DNA from: ARK-14 sp002899805
GTDB taxonomy: Archaea > Thermoproteota > Thermoprotei_A > Sulfolobales > Fervidicoccaceae
Reading direction: 5' to 3'
DNA: 25,017 bases
NCBI GenBank assembly: GCA_039793985.1
Contig: JBAMMC010000029.1
Location: 1 to 25,017 of the forward strand
A program made the translations under genes and the position numbers. Below the pieces are notes generated by a model, which was not told where the DNA came from, did not search any database, and was given only the letters and a program-made list of their open reading frames with translations. This document shows, in pieces, positions 15,581 through 23,286 of the stretch (its first letter is position 1; every line of letters starts with the position of its first letter).

Positions 15581-16123
15581 TTAATGTTTCTCAAGTTCAC
15601 CTTTAGCTAAGATGAGCGCCTCTCTCAATGCATCGAGCGGATCTTTCCCTTCATGAATTATTAACCTCATCAGAATTTCATAATGCCTTTTGAGCTCCTT
15701 TCTGTAATTTTCAATTTCTTCCCATGGGGGCTGATTTTCCTCCCCCTTTCCTACACCAGGGCATTCTTCGTCAAGAGCGAGCAAATTGCCTGAGAGTTTA
15801 ACAATCTTAAGAGGATAGAGCCTGCATTTCATCGGACGTGCTTCATATATCTTGCAATAAGTTTTCCCTTCATGGTCAAAACCCAAAAAAACACATCTCC
15901 CTTTCATATCTCCTTGAAGTGTCATTACAGGGATCATGTCAGCGAGTATTACCTTGAGGTAGGTTCTAATGAATTCTTCAACCCCTACTCCAACCTTCTT
16001 AGCCATTCTGACTGCGTCAAAAATAGTCACTGATACATTGGGACCAGTACCACAGCAGAGATCACAGCGCTCACAACTGAACCGGAATTTCTCTTGGGCT
16101 TCAAGCAGTCTCAACTTTCCCAA
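15581..16123 (-). CDS. YkgJ-family cysteine cluster protein (CxxCxxCC)
   Basis: A 180-aa soluble protein with the YkgJ-type metal-binding pattern: C17-x2-C20-x2-C23-C24 (CERCDLCC), then C77 (GRCVFL), C90 (YCKIYEARP), C100 (KCRLYP) and C121 (EECPG). The family is thought to bind zinc or an iron-sulfur centre; its reaction is not firmly known. All expected cysteines and the IYEARPMKCRLYP signature are present, so the gene looks intact. The start is a TTG. A TTTAAA box at 16147-16152 would place the transcript start almost exactly on it, suggesting a leaderless message, though a second TTG three codons later is possible. It is upstream of and co-oriented with the AMP phosphorylase gene, with a 141-bp gap. 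Confidence 0.82.
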   Translation of the reverse strand: MGKLRLLEAQEKFRFSCERCDLCCGTGPNVSVTIFDAVRMAKKVGVGVEEFIRTYLKVILADMIPVMTLQGDMKGRCVFLGFDHEGKTYCKIYEARPMKCRLYPLKIVKLSGNLLALDEECPGVGKGEENQPPWEEIENYRKELKRHYEILMRLIIHEGKDPLDALREALILAKGELEKH

Positions 16124-16245
16124 CTTTTTCGCCTTCTCAACTATTCTTTAAACCCGATAATAACTTTCGCTTTGATTAAATAAAATATAGAAAATGAGCT
16201 ACAATGGATGTTCAAAAAGATGATATTGTACAGGATTATAGATAA

Positions 16246-16542
16246 TCAATTTGTTGAGTTCTGCGAGGCGAGTTTAACAATAACTGGGAAAAAGATCTCG
16301 GAGTCTTCCCACTTAGTACTTCCCGAATCCTTCCAAATCTCTTTTTCTTCGTTTCCAGCTCCCAAATATCTCATAACAGATATTACTACCGTCTCTGAGT
16401 CCGCATTTGGTATTTCTCTGTATATATCTTCCAAAAGACGGAGACCTTTTTCGAATGTTTCCTTATTGGCATTGATCTTCTTCATCTTCGCAATCAGCTT
16501 CGATCTGGCTTCGAGAATGTAAATGTTCATGTTCCCAGCCAC
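16246..16542 (-). CDS. Small hydrophilic unknown protein
   Basis: A protein of up to 98 aa with no recognised domain. Residues 5-45 are predicted helical and basic (MNIYILEARSKLIAKMKKIN, then KETFEKGLRLLEDIYREIP), and the C-terminal half is mixed (ADSETVVISVMRYLGAGNEE, then EIFFPVIVKLASQ). This strand is preferred over the overlapping plus-strand frame, which is serine-rich and looks like antisense. The start is either GTG at 16542 or ATG at 16530; a TATA-like TATTATAT at about 16562-16569 predicts transcription from near 16540, which fits a leaderless GTG or a short-leader ATG. It is divergent from the Lhr helicase gene. Confidence 0.55.
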   Translation of the reverse strand: MAGNMNIYILEARSKLIAKMKKINANKETFEKGLRLLEDIYREIPNADSETVVISVMRYLGAGNEEKEIWKDSGSTKWEDSEIFFPVIVKLASQNSTN

Positions 16543-16587
16543 GATCTGATCCTAAATAAGGATATAATATGAAGATTTTGCTCATCG

Positions 16588-16643
16588 ATTTACCCTTATT
16601 ATAAGGGAAAAGATATTACTCTGCAACATAATAACGGGTAAAT
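16588..16643. repeat. Inverted repeats in the divergent promoter region before the helicase gene
   Basis: Two symmetric elements lie between the small unknown gene (minus) and the helicase gene (plus). CCCTTA-TTA-TAAGGG (16593-16607) is a perfect 6-bp inverted repeat with a 3-base centre. ATTTACCC (16588-16595) is matched by GGGTAAAT (16636-16643), an 8-bp inverted pair. They could be operator half-sites controlling one or both genes. Confidence 0.4.
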
Positions 16644-16658
16644 GGCAATGCTGTTTCC

Positions 16659-16664
16659 TTTAAA
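16659..16664 (+). promoter_or_regulatory. TATA box of the helicase gene
   Basis: TTTAAA is centred about 40 bp before the TTG at 16701. The predicted start near 16687 leaves a leader of about 14 nt with GAGGGGT (16688-16694) as ribosome-binding site. This argues against the earlier in-frame TTG at 16671. Confidence 0.45.
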
Positions 16665-16700
16665 GTACTCTTGCGTTTACTATCGCTGAGGGGTATTGAA

Positions 16701-19325
16701 TTGAAAGTTTTTGAGAAACAGGAGCAGAATGTTTTATTATTGCTTCGGCCCTACACGAGAGATTGGGTAAAGGAATCGTTCGGAAATCTCACAGAACCAC
16801 AGATAAAAGCAATCCCTCTCATAAAGTCGGGAGAGAATGTGCTGATTTCCAGCCCGACGGGTACAGGAAAAACTCTAGCCGCATTTCTGGGAATTATAGA
16901 TGAGCTATATGGATTAGCAGAGGAGGGCAGGCTCGAGGAAAAAATTTACGCAATATATATATCTCCTTTGAGAGCTCTCAATAACGATATTAGAAGGAAT
17001 CTCAAGGAACCGATTGAAGGGATAAGAAAAATCGCTATAGAAAAATACAGCATAGAGTTACCTGAGCTAAAAGTATCTGTGAGAACTAGTGATACTACTG
17101 AAAGCGAGAGGCAAGCAATGGTTAGAAGACCTCCTCACTTCCTAATTACAACTCCCGAGTCTCTTTCACTCATTTTAGTATCTCCCAGATTCAGAGAAAG
17201 ATTGAAAGATGTAAAATGGGTAATTGTAGATGAAATCCACGAGATGGCCTCTTCTAAGAGAGGGACTAGTTTGTCATTGATGCTCGAGAGGCTCGAATGG
17301 CTTGTGGGGAAGCCTCTTCAGAGGATTGGGCTAAGCGCAACTATAGCCCCACTCGCTGAAATTGCGAGGTTTCTCGGTGGATATGAGGATGATGGAAGTC
17401 CAAGGAAGGTGAAAATTGTTGATGCTAGGTTCAAGAAACCATTCGATATAAAGGTCATTCTTCCGATTGAGAATTTAATGCGCTCTACAAGCGAGGAGCT
17501 AAACGAAGCTATCTACAGAACGATCGCAGACCTCGTTTTGAAGCATAGGTCCACGCTCATATTTACGAATACAAGAAGCGCTACTGAAAGGGTCGTTTAC
17601 AAGCTCAAATCAATTCTAAGTAGCAATTCAATGATAAGCATGGATGATATAGAGGCACATCATAGTAGTTTGAGCAGAAACATAAGGCTTGAAGTTGAAG
17701 AGAAGTTGAAGAGAGGAGAGCTCAAGGTTGTAGTTTCTTCAACTTCCCTAGAAATGGGTATAGATATAGGATATATAGATCTGGTACTTCTTCTCAGTAG
17801 CCCCAAAAGCGTTAGCAGACTTCTGCAGAGAGTGGGCAGAGCTGGACATAGACTTTCCGATATAAGTAAAGGGAGGATAGTTGTTGTCGATAGAGATGAT
17901 TTGGTTGAGTGCACAGTTCTCGCTGAGGCAGCAAAGCAAAGAAAAATAGATAAAGCATCGATCCCCATGAAGCCTTTGGATGTATTGGCTCAACAGATTG
18001 TAGCAATGAGCTTGGAGAGCAAATGGAATGTTGAAGATGCTTACAGGCTTGTGAAAAGATCCTTCCCTTACCATGATTTAAGCGAAGAAGAATTCGAAGA
18101 AGTCCTCAGGTACTTGGGTGGAGAAAATAAAGCCTTAGAAGAGAGTAACGTTTATAGAAAGATCTGGTACGATCCCGTTGAGAGGACTTTCGGAAAGAAG
18201 AAAGGTGCTCGTATGATATTTTACCTCAATCAAGGAACTATTCCAGACGAAGCTAAAATGAAAGTTTATCTAAAAGGAAAAATCTATATTGGAGATCTCG
18301 ACGAGGGGTTCGTTCAGATACTATCTCCTGGAGATATATTTGTTCTTGGAGGAAGAACCTTCAGGTTTTTAAGATTGAGTGGGAGCAGAGTCTATGTAGA
18401 TAGTGCTGAAGGCCTCAGACCAACGGTGCCTTCTTGGTTTAGTGAGATGCTCCCTTTGGCTTTCGACTCTGCTCTTCTTGTTGGGGCATTCAGAAGAAGA
18501 GTTGCTGAGTTGCTCGAGAATCATGGAATGAGAGTTGAAGAAGTAGCACAGGAAATAGCAAAGGAGATGGAACTTGATTATGGAGCTGCAAGGGAGATAG
18601 TACAATATGTAAAGGAGCAGTACTTGTTTTCTGGCGGAATTATTGCAAGCGACAGAACAATCCATATAGAAATATATGATGATGAAAGAGGAAGAAATTT
18701 AATATTTCATTCCCTGTTTGGAAGAAGAACTAACGATGCACTCTCAAGGGCATATGCATTGAAACTTTCAGAGATGATTGGAGCACCTGTGAGAGTTACA
18801 GTGAGTGACAATGCTTTCGTTCTTACAATAGCTGGAAAACCTGAATTGGACGTAATAAAACTCGTTAGAAGTTTGAGCTCTAGAGAGATCGAGGATGTCC
18901 TCAAAAAGGCATTGATGAACACAGAACTACTCAAGAGAAGATTCAGGCATTGTGCACAACGTGCTCTGATGATACTGAGAAACTACAAAGGTTGGGAGCG
19001 GTCTCCACATAGAATGCAACTGAGCGCACAAACAATTCTCGAAGCAGTGAAGAATGACCCGAAAAATGTTGTTCTGAGGGAGACGTTCAGAGAGATCATG
19101 GAAGACCTTATGGATGTAAAAGCAGCGAGAAAAGTTCTAAGTTGGATTGAAAGGGGGAAAGTCGATGTGAAAATAACAGGTCCCAATGATCTGCCGAGTC
19201 CGTTTGCTCATCACATAATTGCTATAGGCTACCAGGACATAGTACTAATGGAAGACAGAAAGAAGCTCTTGATGTCATTGCATGAAAGGGTCATCAAGAA
19301 GCTAAGAGAGAGAGGGTTATTATGA
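16701..19325 (+). CDS. Lhr-like DEAD/DEAH-box superfamily 2 helicase
   Basis: An 874-aa ATP-dependent nucleic-acid helicase of the archaeal Lhr family, which acts in DNA repair and/or RNA metabolism. Motifs in order: Q-like TEPQIKAIP near 31, motif I SPTGTGKT (51-58), Ib TTPESL (about 150-155), motif II DEIH (177-180), motif III SAT (212-214), motif IV IFTNTRS, motif V SSTSLEMGIDIG (about 346-357) and motif VI QRVGRAGHR (376-384). The C-terminal 450 residues form the winged-helix and Lhr-core regions. Length matches stand-alone archaeal Lhr proteins rather than long bacterial Lhr. The start TTG at 16701 has GAGGGGT 6 nt upstream. It is the only gene in its unit and ends 12 bp from a convergent membrane-protein gene. 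aLhr1 versus aLhr2 is not decided. Confidence 0.92.
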   Translation: MKVFEKQEQNVLLLLRPYTRDWVKESFGNLTEPQIKAIPLIKSGENVLISSPTGTGKTLAAFLGIIDELYGLAEEGRLEEKIYAIYISPLRALNNDIRRNLKEPIEGIRKIAIEKYSIELPELKVSVRTSDTTESERQAMVRRPPHFLITTPESLSLILVSPRFRERLKDVKWVIVDEIHEMASSKRGTSLSLMLERLEWLVGKPLQRIGLSATIAPLAEIARFLGGYEDDGSPRKVKIVDARFKKPFDIKVILPIENLMRSTSEELNEAIYRTIADLVLKHRSTLIFTNTRSATERVVYKLKSILSSNSMISMDDIEAHHSSLSRNIRLEVEEKLKRGELKVVVSSTSLEMGIDIGYIDLVLLLSSPKSVSRLLQRVGRAGHRLSDISKGRIVVVDRDDLVECTVLAEAAKQRKIDKASIPMKPLDVLAQQIVAMSLESKWNVEDAYRLVKRSFPYHDLSEEEFEEVLRYLGGENKALEESNVYRKIWYDPVERTFGKKKGARMIFYLNQGTIPDEAKMKVYLKGKIYIGDLDEGFVQILSPGDIFVLGGRTFRFLRLSGSRVYVDSAEGLRPTVPSWFSEMLPLAFDSALLVGAFRRRVAELLENHGMRVEEVAQEIAKEMELDYGAAREIVQYVKEQYLFSGGIIASDRTIHIEIYDDERGRNLIFHSLFGRRTNDALSRAYALKLSEMIGAPVRVTVSDNAFVLTIAGKPELDVIKLVRSLSSREIEDVLKKALMNTELLKRRFRHCAQRALMILRNYKGWERSPHRMQLSAQTILEAVKNDPKNVVLRETFREIMEDLMDVKAARKVLSWIERGKVDVKITGPNDLPSPFAHHIIAIGYQDIVLMEDRKKLLMSLHERVIKKLRERGLL

Positions 19326-19337
19326 TTTCTTGATTTT

Positions 19338-19772
19338 TCATGAGTTGCTGGACGGAGCAACTTTTTCTTCGGCGCTTTTCTTCTTTCTTGGAAACACACT
19401 CACTTCGAGCGATGAGAGGAGATATCCGAATATTGAACCGAATAAGAATGAGTAAAGCAAAATATACGAACCCACATAATGATAGTAGATAATTGAAGCC
19501 AAAATTCCAGAAGCTGTGTAAGAAACTATAAAGATGATTGAAGCGAAGAAAATTCGAGAAAGCCAACTCAGTACCGAAATTGCAGTTATACCTATCACTT
19601 CAATGCCCTCAGCTGCTATCCTGCCTTCCAGTATGGAGTTCACAAAATATATGAATGCTGAAAAAATCAAACCTAAAAGCGCCCCTCCAGCGAAATCGCC
19701 ACCCTCTTCTTCAAGAAATTCTCTTCTCTCTTCCCAGATGTCTCTTTCAGGCATGGAAATAATCCCCTTCAA
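19338..19772 (-). CDS. Small polytopic membrane protein, unknown
   Basis: A 144-aa protein with an acidic/basic N-terminal tail (PERDIWEERREFLEEEGG), about four hydrophobic helices (roughly 27-48, 57-76, 79-100 and 103-123) and a lysine-rich C-terminal tail (FPRKKKSAEEK). No family is recognised. The minus strand is chosen because it has clear membrane-segment structure and charged tails; the plus-strand overlap does not. The TTG start at 19772 has GGAG upstream. An ATG six codons later with AAGGGG before it is an alternative. A TTAAATAA box at about 19797-19804 implies a very short leader. It is convergent with the helicase gene and divergent from the dehydrogenase gene. Confidence 0.65.
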   Translation of the reverse strand: MKGIISMPERDIWEERREFLEEEGGDFAGGALLGLIFSAFIYFVNSILEGRIAAEGIEVIGITAISVLSWLSRIFFASIIFIVSYTASGILASIIYYHYVGSYILLYSFLFGSIFGYLLSSLEVSVFPRKKKSAEEKVAPSSNS

Positions 19773-19880
19773 TCAGCTCCTAGCATAGTGTTTCTGTTAT
19801 TTAAGAGATCTTTTCCTATGTAGAGATCTTCTTTTCCTTCATAAAAGTATTAAGTCAGACTTTATTATTTTCTCCTGATC

Positions 19881-19888
19881 TTTAAATA
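19881..19888 (+). promoter_or_regulatory. TATA box of the dehydrogenase-thioredoxin operon
   Basis: TTTAAATA is centred about 27 bp before the ATG at 19912, predicting transcription from near 19910 and so an almost leaderless message. The GAGGT at 19899-19903 would then be outside the transcript. Confidence 0.45.
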
Positions 19889-19911
19889 GCAGTTAGCAGA
19901 GGTTGAGAAAG

Positions 19912-20766
19912 ATGAAAATAGGAATAATAGGATTTGGAAACTTGGGAAGCGCGATTGCTCAAAAGCTCTTGGAAGAAGGTCATGAGATCTTCGGATGGAA
20001 CAGGACTCCTGAAAAAGTTTCTAAAATAAAAGGTGCTAGAGTACTTTCTTCTCCATGGGAGGTTGTGAGGAGCTCCGATGTTACCTTCACAATCCTCAGT
20101 GACGACGAAGCAGTTGAGGAAGTTCTTCTCAAAGATAAGGAAAAACTGAGTGAACTCCCGGAAGGGTCGATAATTGCAAACATTTCGACAATAACTCCTT
20201 ACATGAGTATGAGACTTGAGAGAGAGCTAGGGAAGGCAAAATTGAGATATGCTGAATCTCCCGTGTTGGGAGGACCCCAAGCGGCGTTGAGCAAAAATCT
20301 GATATCGTTGCTAGGAGGTAAAAAGGAAATTGCTGATTTTATTGCTTCAATAATGCGCGGTGTTTCACGAGAAGTTTTTTATATAGGAGAAGTTCCAAAA
20401 GCATCCGCTCTAAAGCTTGTATTTAATTCGGGCACATTCACAGCAGTAGAACTCATAGGAGAGATGCTTTCACTGGCCTCTTCTTGGAATATAGATGCTG
20501 AAATCGTGAAAAACGTTGCCTCGAAAACAGTCCTCTCTCAAATTTTCTCTACCTACCTGGACAGAGGTCTAGATCCCAATTTTCCTCCATACTTCTACTT
20601 GGAACTCGCTGCAAAGGATCTCTCTTATGCTATTTATTCTGGGAGAAAAGGAGGCAGCTTTACTCCTGCAATAGCTGGCGCTTATGAAGCATACATTTCG
20701 GCTGTAAAGTCGGGATTAGGAAAAAGGGATTATGGCGCCATAATAAGGTATCTCCTTGGAAAATGA
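19912..20766 (+). CDS. Beta-hydroxyacid dehydrogenase (3-hydroxyisobutyrate dehydrogenase/6PGDH-like), substrate unknown
   Basis: A 284-aa cytosolic NAD(P)-dependent oxidoreductase. The Rossmann start MKIGIIGFGNLGSAIA has GFGNLG at 7-12. NRT (30-32) after the second strand is typical of NADP-preferring members. The substrate loop is ESPVLGGPQAAL (about 115-126). The conserved catalytic lysine is K168 in ASALKLVFNSG. The C-terminal helical domain is complete, and the length is normal for the family. The ATG at 19912 starts exactly at the beta strand of the Rossmann fold; a TTG nine bases earlier would add RK and lie before the predicted transcript start. It is followed after 10 bp by a thioredoxin-fold gene. 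Tartronate semialdehyde or succinic semialdehyde reductase activity cannot be told apart here. Confidence 0.85.
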   Translation: MKIGIIGFGNLGSAIAQKLLEEGHEIFGWNRTPEKVSKIKGARVLSSPWEVVRSSDVTFTILSDDEAVEEVLLKDKEKLSELPEGSIIANISTITPYMSMRLERELGKAKLRYAESPVLGGPQAALSKNLISLLGGKKEIADFIASIMRGVSREVFYIGEVPKASALKLVFNSGTFTAVELIGEMLSLASSWNIDAEIVKNVASKTVLSQIFSTYLDRGLDPNFPPYFYLELAAKDLSYAIYSGRKGGSFTPAIAGAYEAYISAVKSGLGKRDYGAIIRYLLGK

Positions 20767-20776
20767 GGTGGATTTG

Positions 20777-21283
20777 ATGAGCTCAGAAGAGGATCTCAAG
20801 AGACTGCTAGACAAACTTATAGCTGATATAATTTCAAAAATTTCACTGGAACCGGAACAAGGAACTCACGAAGTGGGTCCTACTTCCCCAAACGGAATAT
20901 ATTTTTTAGATGGAGATAGTTGGAAGCTCTTAAGAAGTGAAGGGCTTCCCTTGCATCCCGGGGAAAGAGGAGATGGGATCTATGTATTTTACTTCGATAA
21001 CACGAAGTGCCCGGCTTGTAGAAGGTTCGATACCGAGTGGTTTCCGTTTGTAAAAGAGAATGCTAACAAAGCGATGTACTTCATAATTCTTTGTGATTGG
21101 TTTGCGAGGGAATGCAGTTCAAAGGCCGCATCTCTCACGTTCATGCTCCATGAGGTAAGAGCATCTCCCACTACGATCTTCTTTAAAGTGAAGAATGGGG
21201 AGGTGAGGAAACAGGAAAAAATCGAGGGAGTAGTGAGTAAACAGAAACTGGAAGAAGCTTTAGCTAAAATAGTCAAAGAATAG
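20777..21283 (+). CDS. Thioredoxin-fold protein with CPAC motif
   Basis: A 168-aa cytosolic protein with no signal peptide. The thioredoxin-like domain covers about 65-165: strand GIYVFYFDN, active-site C78-P-A-C81 (KCPACRRFDTEW), strand AMYFIILCDW with a further cysteine pair region (CDWFARECSS), and the cis-proline segment ASPTTIFFKVKNGE. The first 60 residues are an added charged helix (SEEDLKRLLDKLIADIISKI) plus a linker. The ATG at 20777 is chosen because GAGGTG lies 6 nt before it; the frame extends upstream to a TTG overlapping the previous gene. It is co-transcribed with the dehydrogenase-like gene. It could be a disulfide reductase or a redox sensor; the partner is not known. Confidence 0.8.
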   Translation: MSSEEDLKRLLDKLIADIISKISLEPEQGTHEVGPTSPNGIYFLDGDSWKLLRSEGLPLHPGERGDGIYVFYFDNTKCPACRRFDTEWFPFVKENANKAMYFIILCDWFARECSSKAASLTFMLHEVRASPTTIFFKVKNGEVRKQEKIEGVVSKQKLEEALAKIVKE

Positions 21284-21306
21284 ATCAGAATAGCTACTTG
21301 TAATAT

Positions 21307-22197
21307 TCAATCATTCCCTGATGTTTTTCCAAAAGCTCTTTCGGTTAACAGCAATAAAAGACCAGCGATAGTGAGTACCATTCCAAAGATAGTCTCTTCT
21401 TCTACATTTTGATCCAGTATGATGTAACTGAGGAGAGTTGCTCCAAATGGTTCTCCAAGAGCTATTGAAGTCACAAAAGAGGCCTTCTCAACGCTTAATA
21501 AGTAATTCATCACAGTATGTCCTCCAATCATAGGTATGATCGCAAGAGCAACCAAAAATATCCAGCTGTTCAGATTAAAAGGAAGAATGGGGACTCTCCA
21601 CAGTAATCCTGCTATAAATACGATAAAAGCAGCCGTTAGATATGTTGGAAGAACGTATTGACTCAGTTCTGTTCCTCTTTTTCTAGCGATCCTTCCGAGG
21701 AAGAAGTAGCCTCCAGCAAAGAATGAAGCTACTCCTGCTAGCGCTATTCCTTCTATTCCTCTCATCCCAGAAATAAATGTGGGCCTAACTGTAAGCAACA
21801 CACCAAAAAAAGCCATGAGCATCCCAACTATCTGCTTTGTCATCACCCTCTCTCTCAGAAAAGCAACTTCCATCAATAATATTATAGCAGGATAGGTTAC
21901 AACGATAGTTGTGCTCAGCGCAATGGAAATCAGGAAAAGAGATTCCATCCAGAGAAGGAAATGCATGCCTAAGAGAATACCTGAAACAACTGTAATCAAT
22001 GAAAATCTGATAGAAATTTTTTTGTTGTGTATGTAAGCAGATGCGGTTAAGATAGCGAAAGAAATGAAGAGCCTCCAAAAAGCGGCAGCAAACGCATTTA
22101 CACCAGAGAGGATTACGAGAACTGATGCTGAGGAAATACTGATCCAAGCGATAAAAAAGAGAGACAATAATTCAGCTTTCCGGCTGATGTTCATCAT
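21307..22197 (-). CDS. EamA/DMT superfamily transporter
   Basis: A 296-aa integral membrane protein with two repeated halves and about ten transmembrane helices. FAAAFWRLFISFAIL (about 36-50) and the TYPAIILLMEVAFLRERV stretch (about 100-117) are hallmarks of the EamA repeat (helix with AxxR and a P-x-x-x...E motif). The second half repeats GEPFGATLLSYIILDQNVEE. Such proteins export metabolites or take up small solutes; no substrate can be named. There are two adjacent ATG codons (22197 and 22194); GGGAGAT stands closer to ideal spacing for the second. It is convergent with the thioredoxin-fold gene (23-bp gap), downstream of tRNA-Leu(TAG). Confidence 0.87.
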   Translation of the reverse strand: MMNISRKAELLSLFFIAWISISSASVLVILSGVNAFAAAFWRLFISFAILTASAYIHNKKISIRFSLITVVSGILLGMHFLLWMESLFLISIALSTTIVVTYPAIILLMEVAFLRERVMTKQIVGMLMAFFGVLLTVRPTFISGMRGIEGIALAGVASFFAGGYFFLGRIARKRGTELSQYVLPTYLTAAFIVFIAGLLWRVPILPFNLNSWIFLVALAIIPMIGGHTVMNYLLSVEKASFVTSIALGEPFGATLLSYIILDQNVEEETIFGMVLTIAGLLLLLTERAFGKTSGND

Positions 22198-22268
22198 ATC
22201 TCCCTTCTTAATGTGATCATTTTCTGTTTTTGAGCACCGTTATAACTGAAACGATTGGATCTCTTTAC

Positions 22269-22276
22269 TATATAAA
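22269..22276 (-). promoter_or_regulatory. TATA box of the DMT transporter gene
   Basis: TTTATATA on the minus strand is centred about 75 bp before the ATG, predicting a leader of about 48 nt. A weaker AGTTATAAC box lies nearer at about 22239-22247. Confidence 0.4.
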
Positions 22277-22351
22277 TTCGAAATCTATCCTTATCCAAAT
22301 TTAATATGTGCGTCTGGTTATTGGAAATTCCTCTCTGAAAAATCAGAAGAG

Positions 22352-22436
22352 TGCGGGGGGTGGGATTTGAACCCACGCAGGACTTCTCCATCGGAGCCTA
22401 AGTCCGACCCCTTTGGCCATGCTCGGGCACCCCCGC
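22352..22436 (-). tRNA. tRNA-Leu(TAG)
   Basis: An 85-base class II tRNA on the minus strand. Acceptor GCGGGGG (22436-22430) pairs with CCCCCGC (22359-22353), discriminator A. Anticodon stem TCGGA/TCCGA encloses loop CTTAGGC, giving anticodon TAG (22400-22398) for CUA/CUN codons. The long variable arm and T-arm match those of tRNA-Leu(CAG) at 11619-11703; only loop positions 32 and 34 differ. There is no intron and no encoded CCA. An ATTTATTT box at about 22463-22470 is suitably placed as its promoter. The protein-like frames crossing it are not genes. Confidence 0.97.
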
Positions 22437-22550
22437 CTGAAGAAGAATGAGATAAAAAAGCAAATAAATGTTTTTTATGTGAGTACAATTATTAATTGTT
22501 AATTTAGCTTTCTTATTCAAGCGACTTCTGTCTCAGCTAGAACTTTGACA

Positions 22551-22847
22551 TCAAAGCAATTGTCTATCCTTCATGATTTTGACGTCAAAGGGGTGAGGTA
22601 TTTTGAAAAATCGAGTAATTTCGAAGTTCGTTTTCATGTAGTCTGAATATTTTTCTACAAGAACCTTTCTCAAGTCTTTTGGAATTCTCTTACGCCATAG
22701 ATAAAATCTGAACTTCAGGGTGTTTAATCTGATTGAAACCTTGAACCGTGTGAAAATGATAAATAAACACACGAGCTCGATGAAGATCTTGATGGCAAAT
22801 TGCACAATCCTCGACCATTTTTTGAAGGTTTTAGGATTGATTGACAT
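22551..22847 (-). CDS. Small basic single-span membrane protein, unknown
   Basis: A 98-aa protein, strongly basic, with one predicted transmembrane helix at about 16-34 (RIVQFAIKIFIELVCLFIIF) and a long lysine/arginine-rich soluble C-terminal part (FRFYLWRKRIPKDLRKVLVE, then KYSDYMKTNF). No family is recognised. The ATG at 22847 is chosen because a dense GGGGGAGGAGG purine site directly precedes it. It overlaps the last 17 bp of the winged-helix gene, so the two are likely coupled. The C-terminal codons lie in the palindromic repeat TTTGACGTCAAA. Confidence 0.6.
   Translation of the reverse strand: MSINPKTFKKWSRIVQFAIKIFIELVCLFIIFTRFKVSIRLNTLKFRFYLWRKRIPKDLRKVLVEKYSDYMKTNFEITRFFKIPHPFDVKIMKDRQLL
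22578..22589. repeat. Perfect 12-bp palindrome, one of two related copies
   Basis: TTTGACGTCAAA is self-complementary. A near copy, CTTTGACATCAAAG, lies 34 bp away at 22543-22556, over the stop codon of the same gene. One copy is coding and the other spans the end of the gene. Confidence 0.4.
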
Positions 22848-23265
22848 CCTCCTCCCCCAGAGCAACTAGCAAAGATCTTCCGGTTTTTGAGGTTCTCAAA
22901 ATGCCTTTTTCCTCGAGCATCTTCACTTTTTCCGAGATAACCCTCCTCGATGCAGTCCCTCTAAGTTCCTTCACTTTTCTACTGAGCTCAGACACGCTCA
23001 TGGACCTTTTTTCCATAGCGAGGATCATCAATATGGCTAAGCTGATGGGATCCTTTTTCCCCTCTTTTAAAAATACATTGGAAATGCGGAGAGCTATTTG
23101 TGTAGCTCTGAGTACGGGTATTTGAAATGACATCGCTAGCTCTAACGCCAACCGCATAGTCGGATCTTCTATATGTGTGAGAATCAATTCTTCTAACTTT
23201 TCCAGTCTATTCAAAACCTCTTTTAAAAGAAGCTCTAACTTTGCCAGGTTCTCAGTTTCCGCCAT
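22831..23265 (-). CDS. Winged-helix DNA-binding protein with coiled-coil N-terminus
   Basis: A 144-aa putative transcription regulator. Residues 1-35 form a leucine-rich helix (NLAKLELLLKEVLNRLEKLE) likely to dimerise, and 38-70 are further helices. The C-terminal part (about 75-140) reads as a winged helix: SLAILMILAMEKRSMSVSEL, then a recognition-helix region RGTASRRVISEKVKMLEEKG and the wing ILRTSKTGRSLLVAL. The order 'SVSEL...SRR...KMLEEKGIL' is typical of archaeal MarR/ArsR-like wHTH proteins; no ligand-binding domain is seen. The ATG at 23265 is used; a GTG two codons earlier is possible. It lies 21 bp after the acidic 113-aa gene and overlaps the membrane-protein gene, forming a three-gene unit. 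Confidence 0.75.
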   Translation of the reverse strand: MAETENLAKLELLLKEVLNRLEKLEELILTHIEDPTMRLALELAMSFQIPVLRATQIALRISNVFLKEGKKDPISLAILMILAMEKRSMSVSELSRKVKELRGTASRRVISEKVKMLEEKGILRTSKTGRSLLVALGEEDVNQS

Positions 23266-23286
23266 GCCCACATACCGTTTATAGAG

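Noticed and set aside
16208..16522. 104-aa plus-strand frame opposite the small unknown at 16246-16542
   Set aside because: Serine/phenylalanine-rich antisense composition, no ribosome-binding site; the minus-strand frame has helix-like charge pattern and a TATA box.
22334..22347. TCTGA-AAAA-TCAGA hairpin just beyond tRNA-Leu(TAG) as a terminator
   Set aside because: Stem of only five pairs without a following T-run; too weak to call.
22194..22391. 65-aa open frame over tRNA-Leu(TAG), minus strand
   Set aside because: It reads through the tRNA and ends at the DMT start; no ribosome-binding site or protein-like composition.
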